Of a DNA stretch of 34,651 nucleotides, positions 6,917 to 15,445 are shown one piece after another (position 1 is the first letter of the stretch; every line of letters starts with the position of its first letter). Under the pieces are notes generated by a model, which did not search any database, had not been told where the DNA came from, and saw only the letters and a list, made by a program, of their open reading frames with translations. Source of the stretch: an uncultured Bacteroidota bacterium (GTDB lineage: Bacteria; Bacteroidota; Bacteroidia; 2-12-FULL-35-15); assembly GCA_903919535.1 (NCBI GenBank), contig CAIXIP010000237.1:1-34651 (forward strand), in the 5' to 3' direction. Both the position numbers and the translations under genes were made by a program.

Positions 6917-9652
6917 CTATAATTCCCCAATTGATGCTCCAATTGTAAAATGGAACTGTCCTTTTTGCATTCCTAAATTGGATGGTACATTATCTAATCT
7001 CCATCCATAATCAAATCCAAGTAATCCAAACATTGGTAAAAAGACTCTTATCCCAACTCCAGTAGAACGATATACATTAAATGGGTCAAAGTTCTTTGAT
7101 TTTGCCCATGAATTACCAGCTTCTGCAAACCCAAGAACAAATATTGTTGCCTGTGGATTTAATGTTACTGGAAAGCGCAATTCCATAGAGTATTTTGTAA
7201 TAAATGCTGCACCTGTAGATGGTGATAATGACTGATCATCATAACCTCTTAACGCAATAATTTCTCGGCCATCGAGTGCATAACCAGTAAGTCCACTACC
7301 TCCCAAATAGAAACGCTCAAAAGGAGATTGTCCAACTTTGCTATTATAAGAACTTAATAATCCAAAACCTGCTGATGTTCTTAAAATCAAATTGCGTGCC
7401 TCTTTTCCATCGGCTCCTCGTTTATTGGTAATAGGAGTGTAGAAGGTTGTGGTCAATTTATATTTTTGATATTCAACATATTTATAACGTTCCTGATCAG
7501 TCATTTTAGGACTAGAATAATCTTTATTATTAAACAAAGAATAAGGTGGAGTCCATTGCCCACTTAACGCGATTTGAGATCCTCCGGAAGGGAAAATTGG
7601 GTTGCCTTGCAAAGAATTACGTTGTAATGCAGCTTTGTAATAAATGTTATTTGAATAACCTTTTCCAAACGTAAACATGGAATTAAAATTATTTAAGATA
7701 TAATATTGGTAATCGATCTCGTGGTAAATGGTGAAATAGTCATCTGGCCATTTCAATCGTTTTCCTAAACCAACAGAAACACCAAAAATATCCAATGATT
7801 GACGTAATGGGTTGGCAATTTTTCCGGCATCAGTTTTTATCGTTTTCTTTTGCCCATTAGTTTGAACAGAATAATATGCTGTTACACTTAATGAATTTGG
7901 TTTTTTTCCTCCTAACCAAGGTTCAGTAAATGACATATTATATGATTGAAAATATAAACCATTTGATTGTGCACGAATACTCAATCTTTGTCCGTCACCT
8001 GATGGTAATGGTCTCCAAGAATCTTTTTTGAAAAAATTTCTGGCAGAGAAATTATTAAATGAAACGCCTAATGTTCCTACAACTTGTTTATTACCGTAAC
8101 CACCAGATAATTCAATTTGGTCAGACGGTTTTTCTTCAACAGTATACTCAATATCCACTGTTCCTGTAGCAGGATTCGGAGTTGGTGTAACATTCATTTT
8201 TTCAGGATCAAAATATCCCAATTGAGATAATTCCCGCTGTGAACGAATGATATCTGATCTGCGGAATAATTGCCCCGGTTTAGTTCTTATCTCCCGCAAG
8301 ATAACGTGATCGTTTGTTTTTGTGTTTCCAACAATTGTTACTTTATTTATTGTTGCTTGTTTACCTTCGAAAATTCGCATTTCAAGGTCAATGGAGTCGT
8401 TAGAAACCATTATTTCTACAGGGGAAATGTTAAAAAATAAATATCCATCATCCATGTATAAAGAGCTGATATCATTGCCATTTTGATTCATGAATAATTT
8501 TGAATCTAAATTTTCCTGATCATAAACATCTCCCTTTTTTATACCTAAAACATTGTTTAGTTCTTTACTTGCATACTTACTGTTTCCAACCCAATTAATA
8601 TTTCTGAAATAATATTTATTTCCTTCTGAGACATACATATCAATCGTCAAAAATCGTTTGTAATAATTTGAATCGCGAACAATATGAAATGTTTTGATGC
8701 TTTGAATGAGTCTGAATTTAACAGGATTCTTTTTAATCACCTTGTAATATGTTTCTGCATTCATAGGTGTTCCATGAAGTACTCGGTTGTATGCAGCAAC
8801 TAAATGCTTGCCTCTCATCAATCTTTTTTTGTAGTAAGCGCGATAGATAGAATCTTTCGCGATCTGCATATCACGGAATCCTTTTCCGTTGTATTTGGCA
8901 ATGAAAGCTTTCTTATCTTTTTCGTAATTGCTTTCGTCAAATTTCCCGTTGTTAAATGGATTCCACCAGCGTTTACGTTTAGTTTCTTTAAACGCAGTTC
9001 TGCGAAGTTTAAATGTTCCAATGGATTTTGCACCTATAAAATTGATGTCTCTTACCCGAACTTTGTATCCTTTGGTAACGTTAATAAAAAGGATAACACT
9101 GTTATCAAGTTTGGGATCCTTTTCTTTTTTTATGCTAACATTTACATCGAGATAAGCTTTATTCACAAAAAAATCTTTCACTAAATATTCTGTGGAAGAA
9201 ATCATACCATCTGTAACCACTTTCCCTTTAATCAATTTTATTTTTTCGCGTAGGTCATCTGCTTCACTTTTGGTCATTCCCTTTAGTGCAAATTTTGATA
9301 AACGAGGACGTTCTTCAACTTGAATATTCAGAAAAATAGTTGAGCCCAAAATTTTTGTAGCTGTAATCTTAATATCCTCAAATAAACCTTGTTTCCATAA
9401 ATTTTCAATGGCAGTTGAAATTTTATCCCCCGGGATTTGGATTTTATCTCCAACACTTAATCCGGATAATAAAGCGAGAACATTTTGGTCTAAATGGTCA
9501 GCTCCGCTTACGGTAATTCCGCCTATCTCGTATTCGCGAGGCGTAGAAAAATCCATATTGGTAGAATCTGGTCCGCCAAGTTTGATCTCTTGCGCATTAA
9601 TTGTAAAGGAAAATATTGAAAGGCAGAAAAGGACTGCGAATTTTTTATACAT
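6917..9652 (-). CDS. bamA: Outer membrane protein assembly factor BamA (Omp85)
   Basis: This 911-residue outer-membrane protein inserts beta-barrel proteins into the outer membrane. A signal peptide (MYKKFAVLFCLSIFSFTINAQ) precedes POTRA repeats, for example YEIGGITVSGADHLDQNVL and INKVTIVGNTKTNDHVILRE, and a C-terminal surface-antigen barrel. The barrel carries the family motif GSGLTGYALDGREIIALRGY. The length exceeds that of Escherichia coli BamA (about 810), as is common in Bacteroidota, with a charged insert around residues 215-290 (KRKRWWNPFNNGKFDE region). The last residue is Leu rather than the usual aromatic. The start is five bases past the uppS stop, so the genes are probably one operon. 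Confidence 0.96.
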   Translation of the reverse strand: MYKKFAVLFCLSIFSFTINAQEIKLGGPDSTNMDFSTPREYEIGGITVSGADHLDQNVLALLSGLSVGDKIQIPGDKISTAIENLWKQGLFEDIKITATKILGSTIFLNIQVEERPRLSKFALKGMTKSEADDLREKIKLIKGKVVTDGMISSTEYLVKDFFVNKAYLDVNVSIKKEKDPKLDNSVILFINVTKGYKVRVRDINFIGAKSIGTFKLRRTAFKETKRKRWWNPFNNGKFDESNYEKDKKAFIAKYNGKGFRDMQIAKDSIYRAYYKKRLMRGKHLVAAYNRVLHGTPMNAETYYKVIKKNPVKFRLIQSIKTFHIVRDSNYYKRFLTIDMYVSEGNKYYFRNINWVGNSKYASKELNNVLGIKKGDVYDQENLDSKLFMNQNGNDISSLYMDDGYLFFNISPVEIMVSNDSIDLEMRIFEGKQATINKVTIVGNTKTNDHVILREIRTKPGQLFRRSDIIRSQRELSQLGYFDPEKMNVTPTPNPATGTVDIEYTVEEKPSDQIELSGGYGNKQVVGTLGVSFNNFSARNFFKKDSWRPLPSGDGQRLSIRAQSNGLYFQSYNMSFTEPWLGGKKPNSLSVTAYYSVQTNGQKKTIKTDAGKIANPLRQSLDIFGVSVGLGKRLKWPDDYFTIYHEIDYQYYILNNFNSMFTFGKGYSNNIYYKAALQRNSLQGNPIFPSGGSQIALSGQWTPPYSLFNNKDYSSPKMTDQERYKYVEYQKYKLTTTFYTPITNKRGADGKEARNLILRTSAGFGLLSSYNSKVGQSPFERFYLGGSGLTGYALDGREIIALRGYDDQSLSPSTGAAFITKYSMELRFPVTLNPQATIFVLGFAEAGNSWAKSKNFDPFNVYRSTGVGIRVFLPMFGLLGFDYGWRLDNVPSNLGMQKGQFHFTIGASIGEL

Positions 9653-9657
9653 CAGGT

Positions 9658-10401
9658 TTATGAAATTAATTGCTCGCTCGTTTTTCCAAATCTGCGTTCA
9701 CGGTTTTGATAATCAAGTATTGCTTCAAACAGGTCTTCTTTTCCGAAGTCTGGCCAAAGTTTTTCTGTAAAATATAATTCAGAATAGGCTAATTGCCATA
9801 ATAAAAAGTTGCTAATACGGTTCTCTCCGCTTGTGCGAATCATTAATTCGGGATCAGGAATTTTTGATGTGCATAAATGTGCTTTAAATATGTCTTCAGT
9901 TATTGCATCAGCAGAAAGAGTTTTGTTTTCTACTTCTTGAGCAATTTCTTTAACAGCATTCATTATTTCCCAACGCGAACTATAGCTCAATGCTAGAACC
10001 AAAGTCATTCGTGTATTGTTTTTTGTGTTATCGATTGCTTCTTGTAATTCGTTATAACAATCGGTTGGTAAACTTTTTAAATCACCGATTGCATGAAGAC
10101 GGATGCTGTTTTTATTTAAAGTTTTTGTTTCGGCATTTATGGTATGAACAAGCAATTGCATCAAAGCAATAACTTCTTCTTGCGGACGATTCCAGTTTTC
10201 GGTAGAAAATGCGTAAAGCGTAAGAAATTTAACCCCAACTTCTGCTGCAGCTTCTACTGCTTCGCGAACAGATTTTACACCACGTTCATGACCAAAGATA
10301 CGCTCTTGCCCTTTTTGTTTTGCCCATCGACCATTCCCATCCATAATGATAGCGATGTGTTGAGGTAATTTTGAAGGGTTAATTTTTTCTTTTAAACTCA
10401 T
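9658..10401 (-). CDS. uppS: Isoprenyl transferase / undecaprenyl diphosphate synthase UppS
   Basis: This is a cis-prenyltransferase making the C55 lipid carrier used for peptidoglycan and O-antigen. The 247 residues contain HIAIIMDGNGRWAK with the catalytic Asp21, RIFGHERGVKSVR, LYAFSTENWNRP (about 62-73) and the C-terminal MIRTSGENRISNFLLWQ with the substrate-binding arginines. The length is normal and nothing is missing. The next gene, bamA, begins five bases after its stop. A 10-bp hairpin sits ten bases upstream of its ATG, in the 66-base gap behind the DUF6089-like gene. Confidence 0.97.
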   Translation of the reverse strand: MSLKEKINPSKLPQHIAIIMDGNGRWAKQKGQERIFGHERGVKSVREAVEAAAEVGVKFLTLYAFSTENWNRPQEEVIALMQLLVHTINAETKTLNKNSIRLHAIGDLKSLPTDCYNELQEAIDNTKNNTRMTLVLALSYSSRWEIMNAVKEIAQEVENKTLSADAITEDIFKAHLCTSKIPDPELMIRTSGENRISNFLLWQLAYSELYFTEKLWPDFGKEDLFEAILDYQNRERRFGKTSEQLIS

Positions 10402-10411
10402 TTTATATATA

Positions 10412-10436
10412 ACTCGTTCTATTCCTTAGAACGAGT
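10412..10436 (-). promoter_or_regulatory. Hairpin immediately upstream of the uppS start codon
   Basis: ACTCGTTCTA (10412-10421) pairs perfectly with 10427-10436 across a 5-base loop. In the uppS mRNA its base is ten bases from the ATG, close to where a ribosome would load. The sequence after it is only weakly U-rich (TTATATATAAA), so it could be a weak terminator, an RNA-stability element or a translation-control hairpin. Confidence 0.5.
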
Positions 10437-10467
10437 CAGCATTTTGATTCGTTACAAATTAATATTT

Positions 10468-11310
10468 TTAATTTACTCCCGGACACTTTTCACGTGGCTC
10501 TTTTAATTTTAGCGTTAAAACAACTCCGGCAAATGAATACCAATCTTTAGTAGTAGGGTTTCCCCTTTGTCTTCCAACATTGCTATAATTAGGGTCGGTA
10601 TTAATACTTGGATCCGATAGTTTTGCAGCGTTTGTACCATGAACAGCAGCAAGTTTTGCAGGGTCATAATACCGTTTACTTACATCATCCAGATAATCGG
10701 TAAATGTTTTTCTCATTCCCCACTCAAGGGACAGACCGATATTTTTGGAAAGATTTGTTTTAATTCCAACGCCAAAGGGAATTGACATTTGAATTAATTT
10801 ATATTTTCTATTCGATTTCCCACCTTCAATTCCTTGACCTTCGGTGCCCAGTGGCTGAAGTGCAATCCAGTTGTTTCCTAGTTCCCCCATTGGGTTGAAT
10901 TGAAAACCCGCCAATCCGATAAAAAGGTAAGGGGAAAACTTTTTTCTTTCATTGCCGATCTTATATTCCAGGAAATTAAACTCCAATTGTGCTGAGAATT
11001 CAGTGATTTTAGATTTAAAGCTCAAGTTACGTTGCTGTGCAGAGGGGGAATTGGAATATGAATCGTGCCCTTCAATTGATCCAAAAAGCACATTTGCTCG
11101 GGCAGATAATCTAGGATTCAGATTGTAGCGAAAAACAGCTCCTCCAGCAGGTTTTGTAAACAAAAAATGGCCTACAGGGTTTATATCACCAATGTAGTAA
11201 GAACCGCCTAAAAACACGCCTAGTTCAGCACTTTTTTTGTTTTGGTGTTGAGCAAATCCTGTAAGTGCAGATAGCCAAGTGATAATAAATATGAAAATAA
11301 TCTTTTTCAA
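10468..11310 (-). CDS. DUF6089-like outer-membrane beta-barrel protein
   Basis: This 280-residue exported protein has a signal peptide (MKKIIFIFIITWLSALTGFAQ) and alternating beta-strand segments such as AELGVFLGGSYYIGDINP, ARANVLFGSIEG and PYLFIGLAGFQFNPMG, ending in a strand with WYSFAGVVLTLKLK. The gene position directly before uppS and bamA, together with the GGSYYIGDINP-type motif, matches the DUF6089 family of Bacteroidota, whose function I do not know. The location suggests a role tied to the outer membrane. The start codon is TTG at 11310; no ATG is available in frame before the signal peptide. A TATATTTG element lies about 55 bases upstream. Confidence 0.75.
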   Translation of the reverse strand: MKKIIFIFIITWLSALTGFAQHQNKKSAELGVFLGGSYYIGDINPVGHFLFTKPAGGAVFRYNLNPRLSARANVLFGSIEGHDSYSNSPSAQQRNLSFKSKITEFSAQLEFNFLEYKIGNERKKFSPYLFIGLAGFQFNPMGELGNNWIALQPLGTEGQGIEGGKSNRKYKLIQMSIPFGVGIKTNLSKNIGLSLEWGMRKTFTDYLDDVSKRYYDPAKLAAVHGTNAAKLSDPSINTDPNYSNVGRQRGNPTTKDWYSFAGVVLTLKLKEPREKCPGVN

Positions 11311-11364
11311 GCTTATAAATAACTGTTTTTAGCCGTTTTTATTGTATTTTTTGACAATGGGAAA

Positions 11365-11372
11365 CAAATATA
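11365..11372 (-). promoter_or_regulatory. Candidate Bacteroidota -7 element for the DUF6089-like gene and uppS-bamA run
   Basis: The minus strand reads TATATTTG (TAnnTTTG), giving a leader of roughly 50 bases before the TTG at 11310. No good -33 element is visible at standard spacing. Confidence 0.4.
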
Positions 11373-11492
11373 CTAGATTTTTGCTTACTTAAGGGTGTTA
11401 ATATTCGTTAATTCCCCCATGTTTAAACAGTATAAGATTTTGCTTAATTAGGAAATTAATAGAATTGTTCAAAAATGCTTTATGTGCCAATA

Positions 11493-11549
11493 AACAAGGC
11501 CATGAAATACAATCTCGTACTTAAAGAGATTGTATTTCATGGCTTTGTT
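11493..11549 (-). terminator. 24-bp hairpin downstream of the acyl-CoA dehydrogenase gene
   Basis: 11493-11516 pairs with 11526-11549 over 24 positions with one G-U pair and a 9-base loop. It begins 23 bases past the acyl-CoA dehydrogenase stop. The tail is short and only moderately U-rich, so it may act as a terminator, an mRNA 3'-end stabiliser, or both. Confidence 0.65.
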
Positions 11550-11572
11550 GTTCTGATAAACAGAACTAAAAT

Positions 11573-13279
11573 TTATTCAAATTTAAACTTTCCTAGGTCA
11601 TTCAAGTTCGAATGACTTACAAAAACAGCATTTGCGGTATTTCGTGAACGTGCAAAACGTAAAAATACTTCTAACGTTTTCCAGTAATTATGATTGCGTT
11701 GCGTATCGTATAATAATAAATAACCCATAATTACATTTCCTGCCATTTCTACTAATCTGCGTGCATGAAAATCAATGAATTCCGGATTGTTTTGTACTGT
11801 TACTCTTGCTTCCGCTTCTTCGTATTCATACGTCATATCAATAAGAATTCTGCGATAAGATTCAGTTTCCGGTTTGATAGATGCTTTTTCGTATTCCTGC
11901 ATTTGAGCAAGATAAGCGCCAGTTGTAATTCCTTTCATGGCAGCAACCACTTGAAGTTGCGTAGTTCCCTCATAAATAGAAGTGATACGAGCATCGCGAT
12001 AAATTCGCTCAATCGGATAATCTTTCATGAATCCTGATCCACCATGAATTTGCAGTGAATCATAAGCAATTTCATTACAAAATTCAGAAGTTAATCCTTT
12101 AGCAAGTGGTGTATAAACATCAGCTAGTTTTTGATATTTGCGTTGTTCTTCTTTTTCTTCTTTTGATAATTCGCGTTCTGTTCCTATGTGAGAAAGTGTT
12201 TTGTACATATCCACAAAACGACCTGTTTCATATAGCAATGATCGAGCTGCTGTTAGTTTTGCTTTCATTACTGCAAGCATTTCATACACCGCCGGAAACT
12301 GAATAATTGCTTTCCCGAACTGTACACGTTTTTTTGCATATTCCAAAGCTTCGCGATAAGCGGCTTCACTCACACCAACCGATTGAGCAGTGATACCAAG
12401 CCTTGCGCCATTCATTAAGGACATTACATATTTTATCAAGCCGAATTTGCGTTGTCCACAAAGTTCTGCCGGAGCATCTTTGAAAACAAGTTCACAAGTT
12501 GGTGAGCCTTTGATCCCTAATTTATTTTCTAATCTTCGTACTGTTACTCCACCACTTTTTTTATCATAAATGAACATGGAAAGTCCTCGTCCATCTTGTG
12601 TTCTATCTTCAGAACGAGCAAGCACCAATGAAATGTCTCCATCACCATTAGTGATAAAACGCTTTACACCATTCAGTAACCAGGTTTTTTTGTTTTCGTC
12701 ATAGGTTGCTTTTAACATAACAGCTTGCAAGTCGGAACCTGCATCTGGTTCTGTTAAAACCATTGCCATAGTTTCACCATTACAAACTCGAGTAAGATAT
12801 TTTTCTCGTTGTTCCGGGGAACCGAATTCATTAATAGTTTCGGCACAATCTTGCAATCCCCAAATATTTACAAATCCTGCATCAGCTCGGGAAACAATAT
12901 CAGCAGCCATAATGTATGGAATGATTGAAAAATTTAGTCCACCGAATTTACGTGGCATCGTAATACCCATCAATCCTGCTTGGTTGATTGCATCGATATT
13001 ATCTTGAGTCCCTTTTGCATATTGCACTCTTCCATCTTTCAATATTGGTCCATCGTGGTCAACCGATTCAGCATTTGGAGCAACAATATCTCCGCATATT
13101 TCACCAACAATTTCAAGCACTTGTGTGTAGCTATCCATTGCATCTTCAAAATCTTTTGGTGAGAAATCGAAATCATCTTTTCCCTTGAAATTGTTTTCTT
13201 TCAATGAAACGATCCTTTGCATCAATGGATGTGTAAGGTGAAATTGAATATCGGGGTTATCAGTAAAAAAATTTGCCAT
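11573..13279 (-). CDS. Acyl-CoA dehydrogenase (long form)
   Basis: This FAD enzyme oxidises acyl-CoA to enoyl-CoA and passes electrons to ETF. Family motifs are MAMVLTEPDAGSDLQAVM, KRFITNGDG, GIKGSPTCELVF, GARLGITAQSVGVSEAAYREA with KKRVQFGK, and DYPIERIYRDARITSIYEGT containing the expected catalytic Glu. At 568 residues it is longer than the roughly 380-residue core. The excess is an insert around KTLSHIGTERELSKEEKEEQ and a C-terminal helical extension, as in other long bacterial members. Substrate chain length is not readable. It lies 27 bases after etfA in the order etfB-etfA-acd, which strongly supports function as the dehydrogenase feeding this ETF. Confidence 0.93.
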   Translation of the reverse strand: MANFFTDNPDIQFHLTHPLMQRIVSLKENNFKGKDDFDFSPKDFEDAMDSYTQVLEIVGEICGDIVAPNAESVDHDGPILKDGRVQYAKGTQDNIDAINQAGLMGITMPRKFGGLNFSIIPYIMAADIVSRADAGFVNIWGLQDCAETINEFGSPEQREKYLTRVCNGETMAMVLTEPDAGSDLQAVMLKATYDENKKTWLLNGVKRFITNGDGDISLVLARSEDRTQDGRGLSMFIYDKKSGGVTVRRLENKLGIKGSPTCELVFKDAPAELCGQRKFGLIKYVMSLMNGARLGITAQSVGVSEAAYREALEYAKKRVQFGKAIIQFPAVYEMLAVMKAKLTAARSLLYETGRFVDMYKTLSHIGTERELSKEEKEEQRKYQKLADVYTPLAKGLTSEFCNEIAYDSLQIHGGSGFMKDYPIERIYRDARITSIYEGTTQLQVVAAMKGITTGAYLAQMQEYEKASIKPETESYRRILIDMTYEYEEAEARVTVQNNPEFIDFHARRLVEMAGNVIMGYLLLYDTQRNHNYWKTLEVFLRFARSRNTANAVFVSHSNLNDLGKFKFE

Positions 13280-13306
13280 AATCTTTTCAATTAAATATTT
13301 TACAAA

Positions 13307-14326
13307 TTATTTTGTATTTTCTTTATAGTATCGAATCATTTTAGGAATCACATTTTCTACTTTCCCTATTATCACATAGTTTGCGATTTTATTAATCGGA
13401 GCGTTAGGATCACTGTTAATAGAAATGATAATGCTTGATTCCAGCATTCCTGCAAGATGTTGTATTTGACCAGAAATTCCGCAAGCGATATATAATTTTG
13501 GCCGAACAGTTACTCCTGTTTGTCCAATCTGACGTTCGTGTTCAACGTAACCCGCATCAATCGCAGCACGCGAAGCACCAACTTCACCACCTAACATAGC
13601 AGCGAGATTAAATAACTGTTTGAAATTATCGGCAGAGCCAACACCAAATCCACCAGCAACAATCACAGGAGAATTTTTTATGTCCACTTTTGATTTTTCA
13701 ATATGTCGCTCAATCACTTTTACAATAAAAGCGGTATCATCAACATATTTATTTACATCCAGATTTACAATTTTACCTTTGTGGTTAGCATCAAAAATTA
13801 CTTTTTTCATTACACCTTCTCTAACTGTAGCCATTTGAGGGCGACAATCAGGGTTGATGATAGTTGCAATGATGTTCCCACCAAAGGCAGGGCGAATCTG
13901 ATACAATAGATTTTTATAAACCTTGTTGATCTTTTTATCTTCGTGATCCCCAATTTCGAGTTCGGTACAATCTGCAGTCAGTCCACTTTTTAGAGCAGAT
14001 GAAACACGTGGACCAAGATCGCGACCGATAGTGGTTGCGCCCATTAAAGCAATTTGCGGCTTTTCTTCTTTGAACAGATTAACCATTACTGAAGTGTGCG
14101 GCAAAGTGGAGTAAGGTGTAAGCCTTTTGTCATCGGCCATATAGATGGTATCTACACCATATGGAAAAATTTCTTTTTCAAAGCCTTTTAAATTGCTTCC
14201 AAACAGAAGGGCTTCTAGTTTACAATTCAGTTGATTGGCAAGGCTGCGTCCTTTGGTGAGTAGTTCGAAACTAACATCAGCAATTTTTCCTTCATCCAAT
14301 TCGCAATAAACAATTACATTATTCAT
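13307..14326 (-). CDS. etfA: Electron transfer flavoprotein alpha subunit EtfA
   Basis: The larger ETF subunit carries the FAD that shuttles electrons from acyl-CoA dehydrogenases to the respiratory chain. The 339 residues end in the FAD-binding domain with GGEVGASRAAIDAGYVEH, RQIGQTGVTVRPKLYIACGI, SGQIQHLAGM and a closing INSDPNAPINKIANYVIIG. The N-terminal alpha/beta domain is intact. The length is normal. It is 28 bases downstream of etfB and 27 bases upstream of the acyl-CoA dehydrogenase, so the three form an operon. Confidence 0.96.
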   Translation of the reverse strand: MNNVIVYCELDEGKIADVSFELLTKGRSLANQLNCKLEALLFGSNLKGFEKEIFPYGVDTIYMADDKRLTPYSTLPHTSVMVNLFKEEKPQIALMGATTIGRDLGPRVSSALKSGLTADCTELEIGDHEDKKINKVYKNLLYQIRPAFGGNIIATIINPDCRPQMATVREGVMKKVIFDANHKGKIVNLDVNKYVDDTAFIVKVIERHIEKSKVDIKNSPVIVAGGFGVGSADNFKQLFNLAAMLGGEVGASRAAIDAGYVEHERQIGQTGVTVRPKLYIACGISGQIQHLAGMLESSIIISINSDPNAPINKIANYVIIGKVENVIPKMIRYYKENTK

Positions 14327-14354
14327 AGTGAAAATATTTTTCAGAATTTATGTT

Positions 14355-15233
14355 TTAACCAATAATATGAGAAGTAATCAACTCTTTCATTAATACATTA
14401 ATGTCATCATCAAAATCATCAAGTCTGCGTGATTCTTTGGATTGAAAAACAATGTTGTCCACTTTTTTTACTTTCGTTGGAGAGCCTCCAAGACCAAGTT
14501 GTTCGTTATCACATTCAATATCAGCAACTCCCCATTCCTTAATTGTAAGGTGGGTGTGGTTTGATCCGGTAGAAAGATAATCTTCTTCGCTTTCCTGACG
14601 TTTGCTCAACGTTGATGCATGTTTATATTTCATTAAACGTTTTGCATTACGTGGGCGACAGTGTGGAGCAGAATTATTTACTGTGATCAAAATAGGGAAT
14701 GCACTTTCTACAATCTCTATTCCTCTTTCCAATCTACGTTTTATCTGAATCTTATCTTTTGTCAACGAAACAATTTCTTCCGCGTAAGTAATTTGCGGAA
14801 TGCCTAGTTTTTCTGCTACTTGTGGGCCAACCTGTGCCGTGTCACCATCAATTGCTTGTCGGCCACAAACGATAATATCATAGTTCTTTATTTTTCTGAT
14901 AGCACATGCAAGCGCATAAGATGTCGCGAGTGTATCGGAACCTGCAAATGCTCTATCAGTAAGTAAAATTCCATCATCGGCACCGCGATAAAATCCTTCG
15001 CGAAGTATTTCTGCAGCACGAACTGGACCCATTGTAAGGATGGTAATGCTAGAGCCAGGAAACTGGTCTTTGATACGCAATGCTTGCTCTAAGGCGTGCA
15101 AGTCTTCAGGATTAAAAATGGCAGGTAAAACAGATCGGTTAACTGTTCCGTCAGCCTTCATAGCATCTTTGCCTACATTCCTAGTGTCAGGAACTTGTTT
15201 GGCAAGAACAACAATTTGAAACTCTTTCATCAT
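14355..15233 (-). CDS. etfB: Electron transfer flavoprotein beta subunit EtfB
   Basis: This is the AMP-binding partner of EtfA. The 292 residues contain VVLAKQVPDTRNVGK, the conserved AIFNPEDLHALEQALRIKD, TMGPVRAAEILREGFYRGAD, DTLATSYALACAIRK, and VCGRQAIDGDTAQVGPQVAE, which contributes to nucleotide binding. It runs somewhat longer than the classic ~255 residues, with a hydrophilic C-terminal extension (about residues 210-280). The start is the first of two Mets at 15233. It is the first gene of the etfB-etfA-acyl-CoA dehydrogenase operon. No exact TAnnTTTG element was found upstream. Confidence 0.96.
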   Translation of the reverse strand: MMKEFQIVVLAKQVPDTRNVGKDAMKADGTVNRSVLPAIFNPEDLHALEQALRIKDQFPGSSITILTMGPVRAAEILREGFYRGADDGILLTDRAFAGSDTLATSYALACAIRKIKNYDIIVCGRQAIDGDTAQVGPQVAEKLGIPQITYAEEIVSLTKDKIQIKRRLERGIEIVESAFPILITVNNSAPHCRPRNAKRLMKYKHASTLSKRQESEEDYLSTGSNHTHLTIKEWGVADIECDNEQLGLGGSPTKVKKVDNIVFQSKESRRLDDFDDDINVLMKELITSHIIG

Positions 15234-15372
15234 ATCTTATTTTGAGTGTAAAGCGAACAAATATCCTTAAAACCTCTTTTATAAAACATGTTTAAAGTCA
15301 TGATTTACAATGTATTGCAAAGCAATAGCTTAGATAAATAATTATGATATAGAGCAGTAATTTTATAAAACG

Positions 15373-15406
15373 AAAAACGCATAGTGGCTATTCACTATGC
15401 GTTTTT
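15373..15406 (-). terminator. Intrinsic terminator after the PIN-PhoH gene
   Basis: A perfect 14-bp stem (AAAAACGCATAGTG with its complement at 15393-15406) closes a 6-base loop. T runs lie on both sides, so it could work in either direction. It sits 39 bases past the phoH stop and separates that gene from the etfB operon. Confidence 0.85.
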
Positions 15407-15445
15407 TTAGGAAGTTATTTAGTTTGCCTAGTAGTTTTTGGTAAA

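Noticed and set aside
8804-9184. Plus-strand open frame of 126 codons within bamA
   Set aside because: It is the antisense shadow of the POTRA region; its Phe-rich composition mirrors Lys/Glu codons of bamA.
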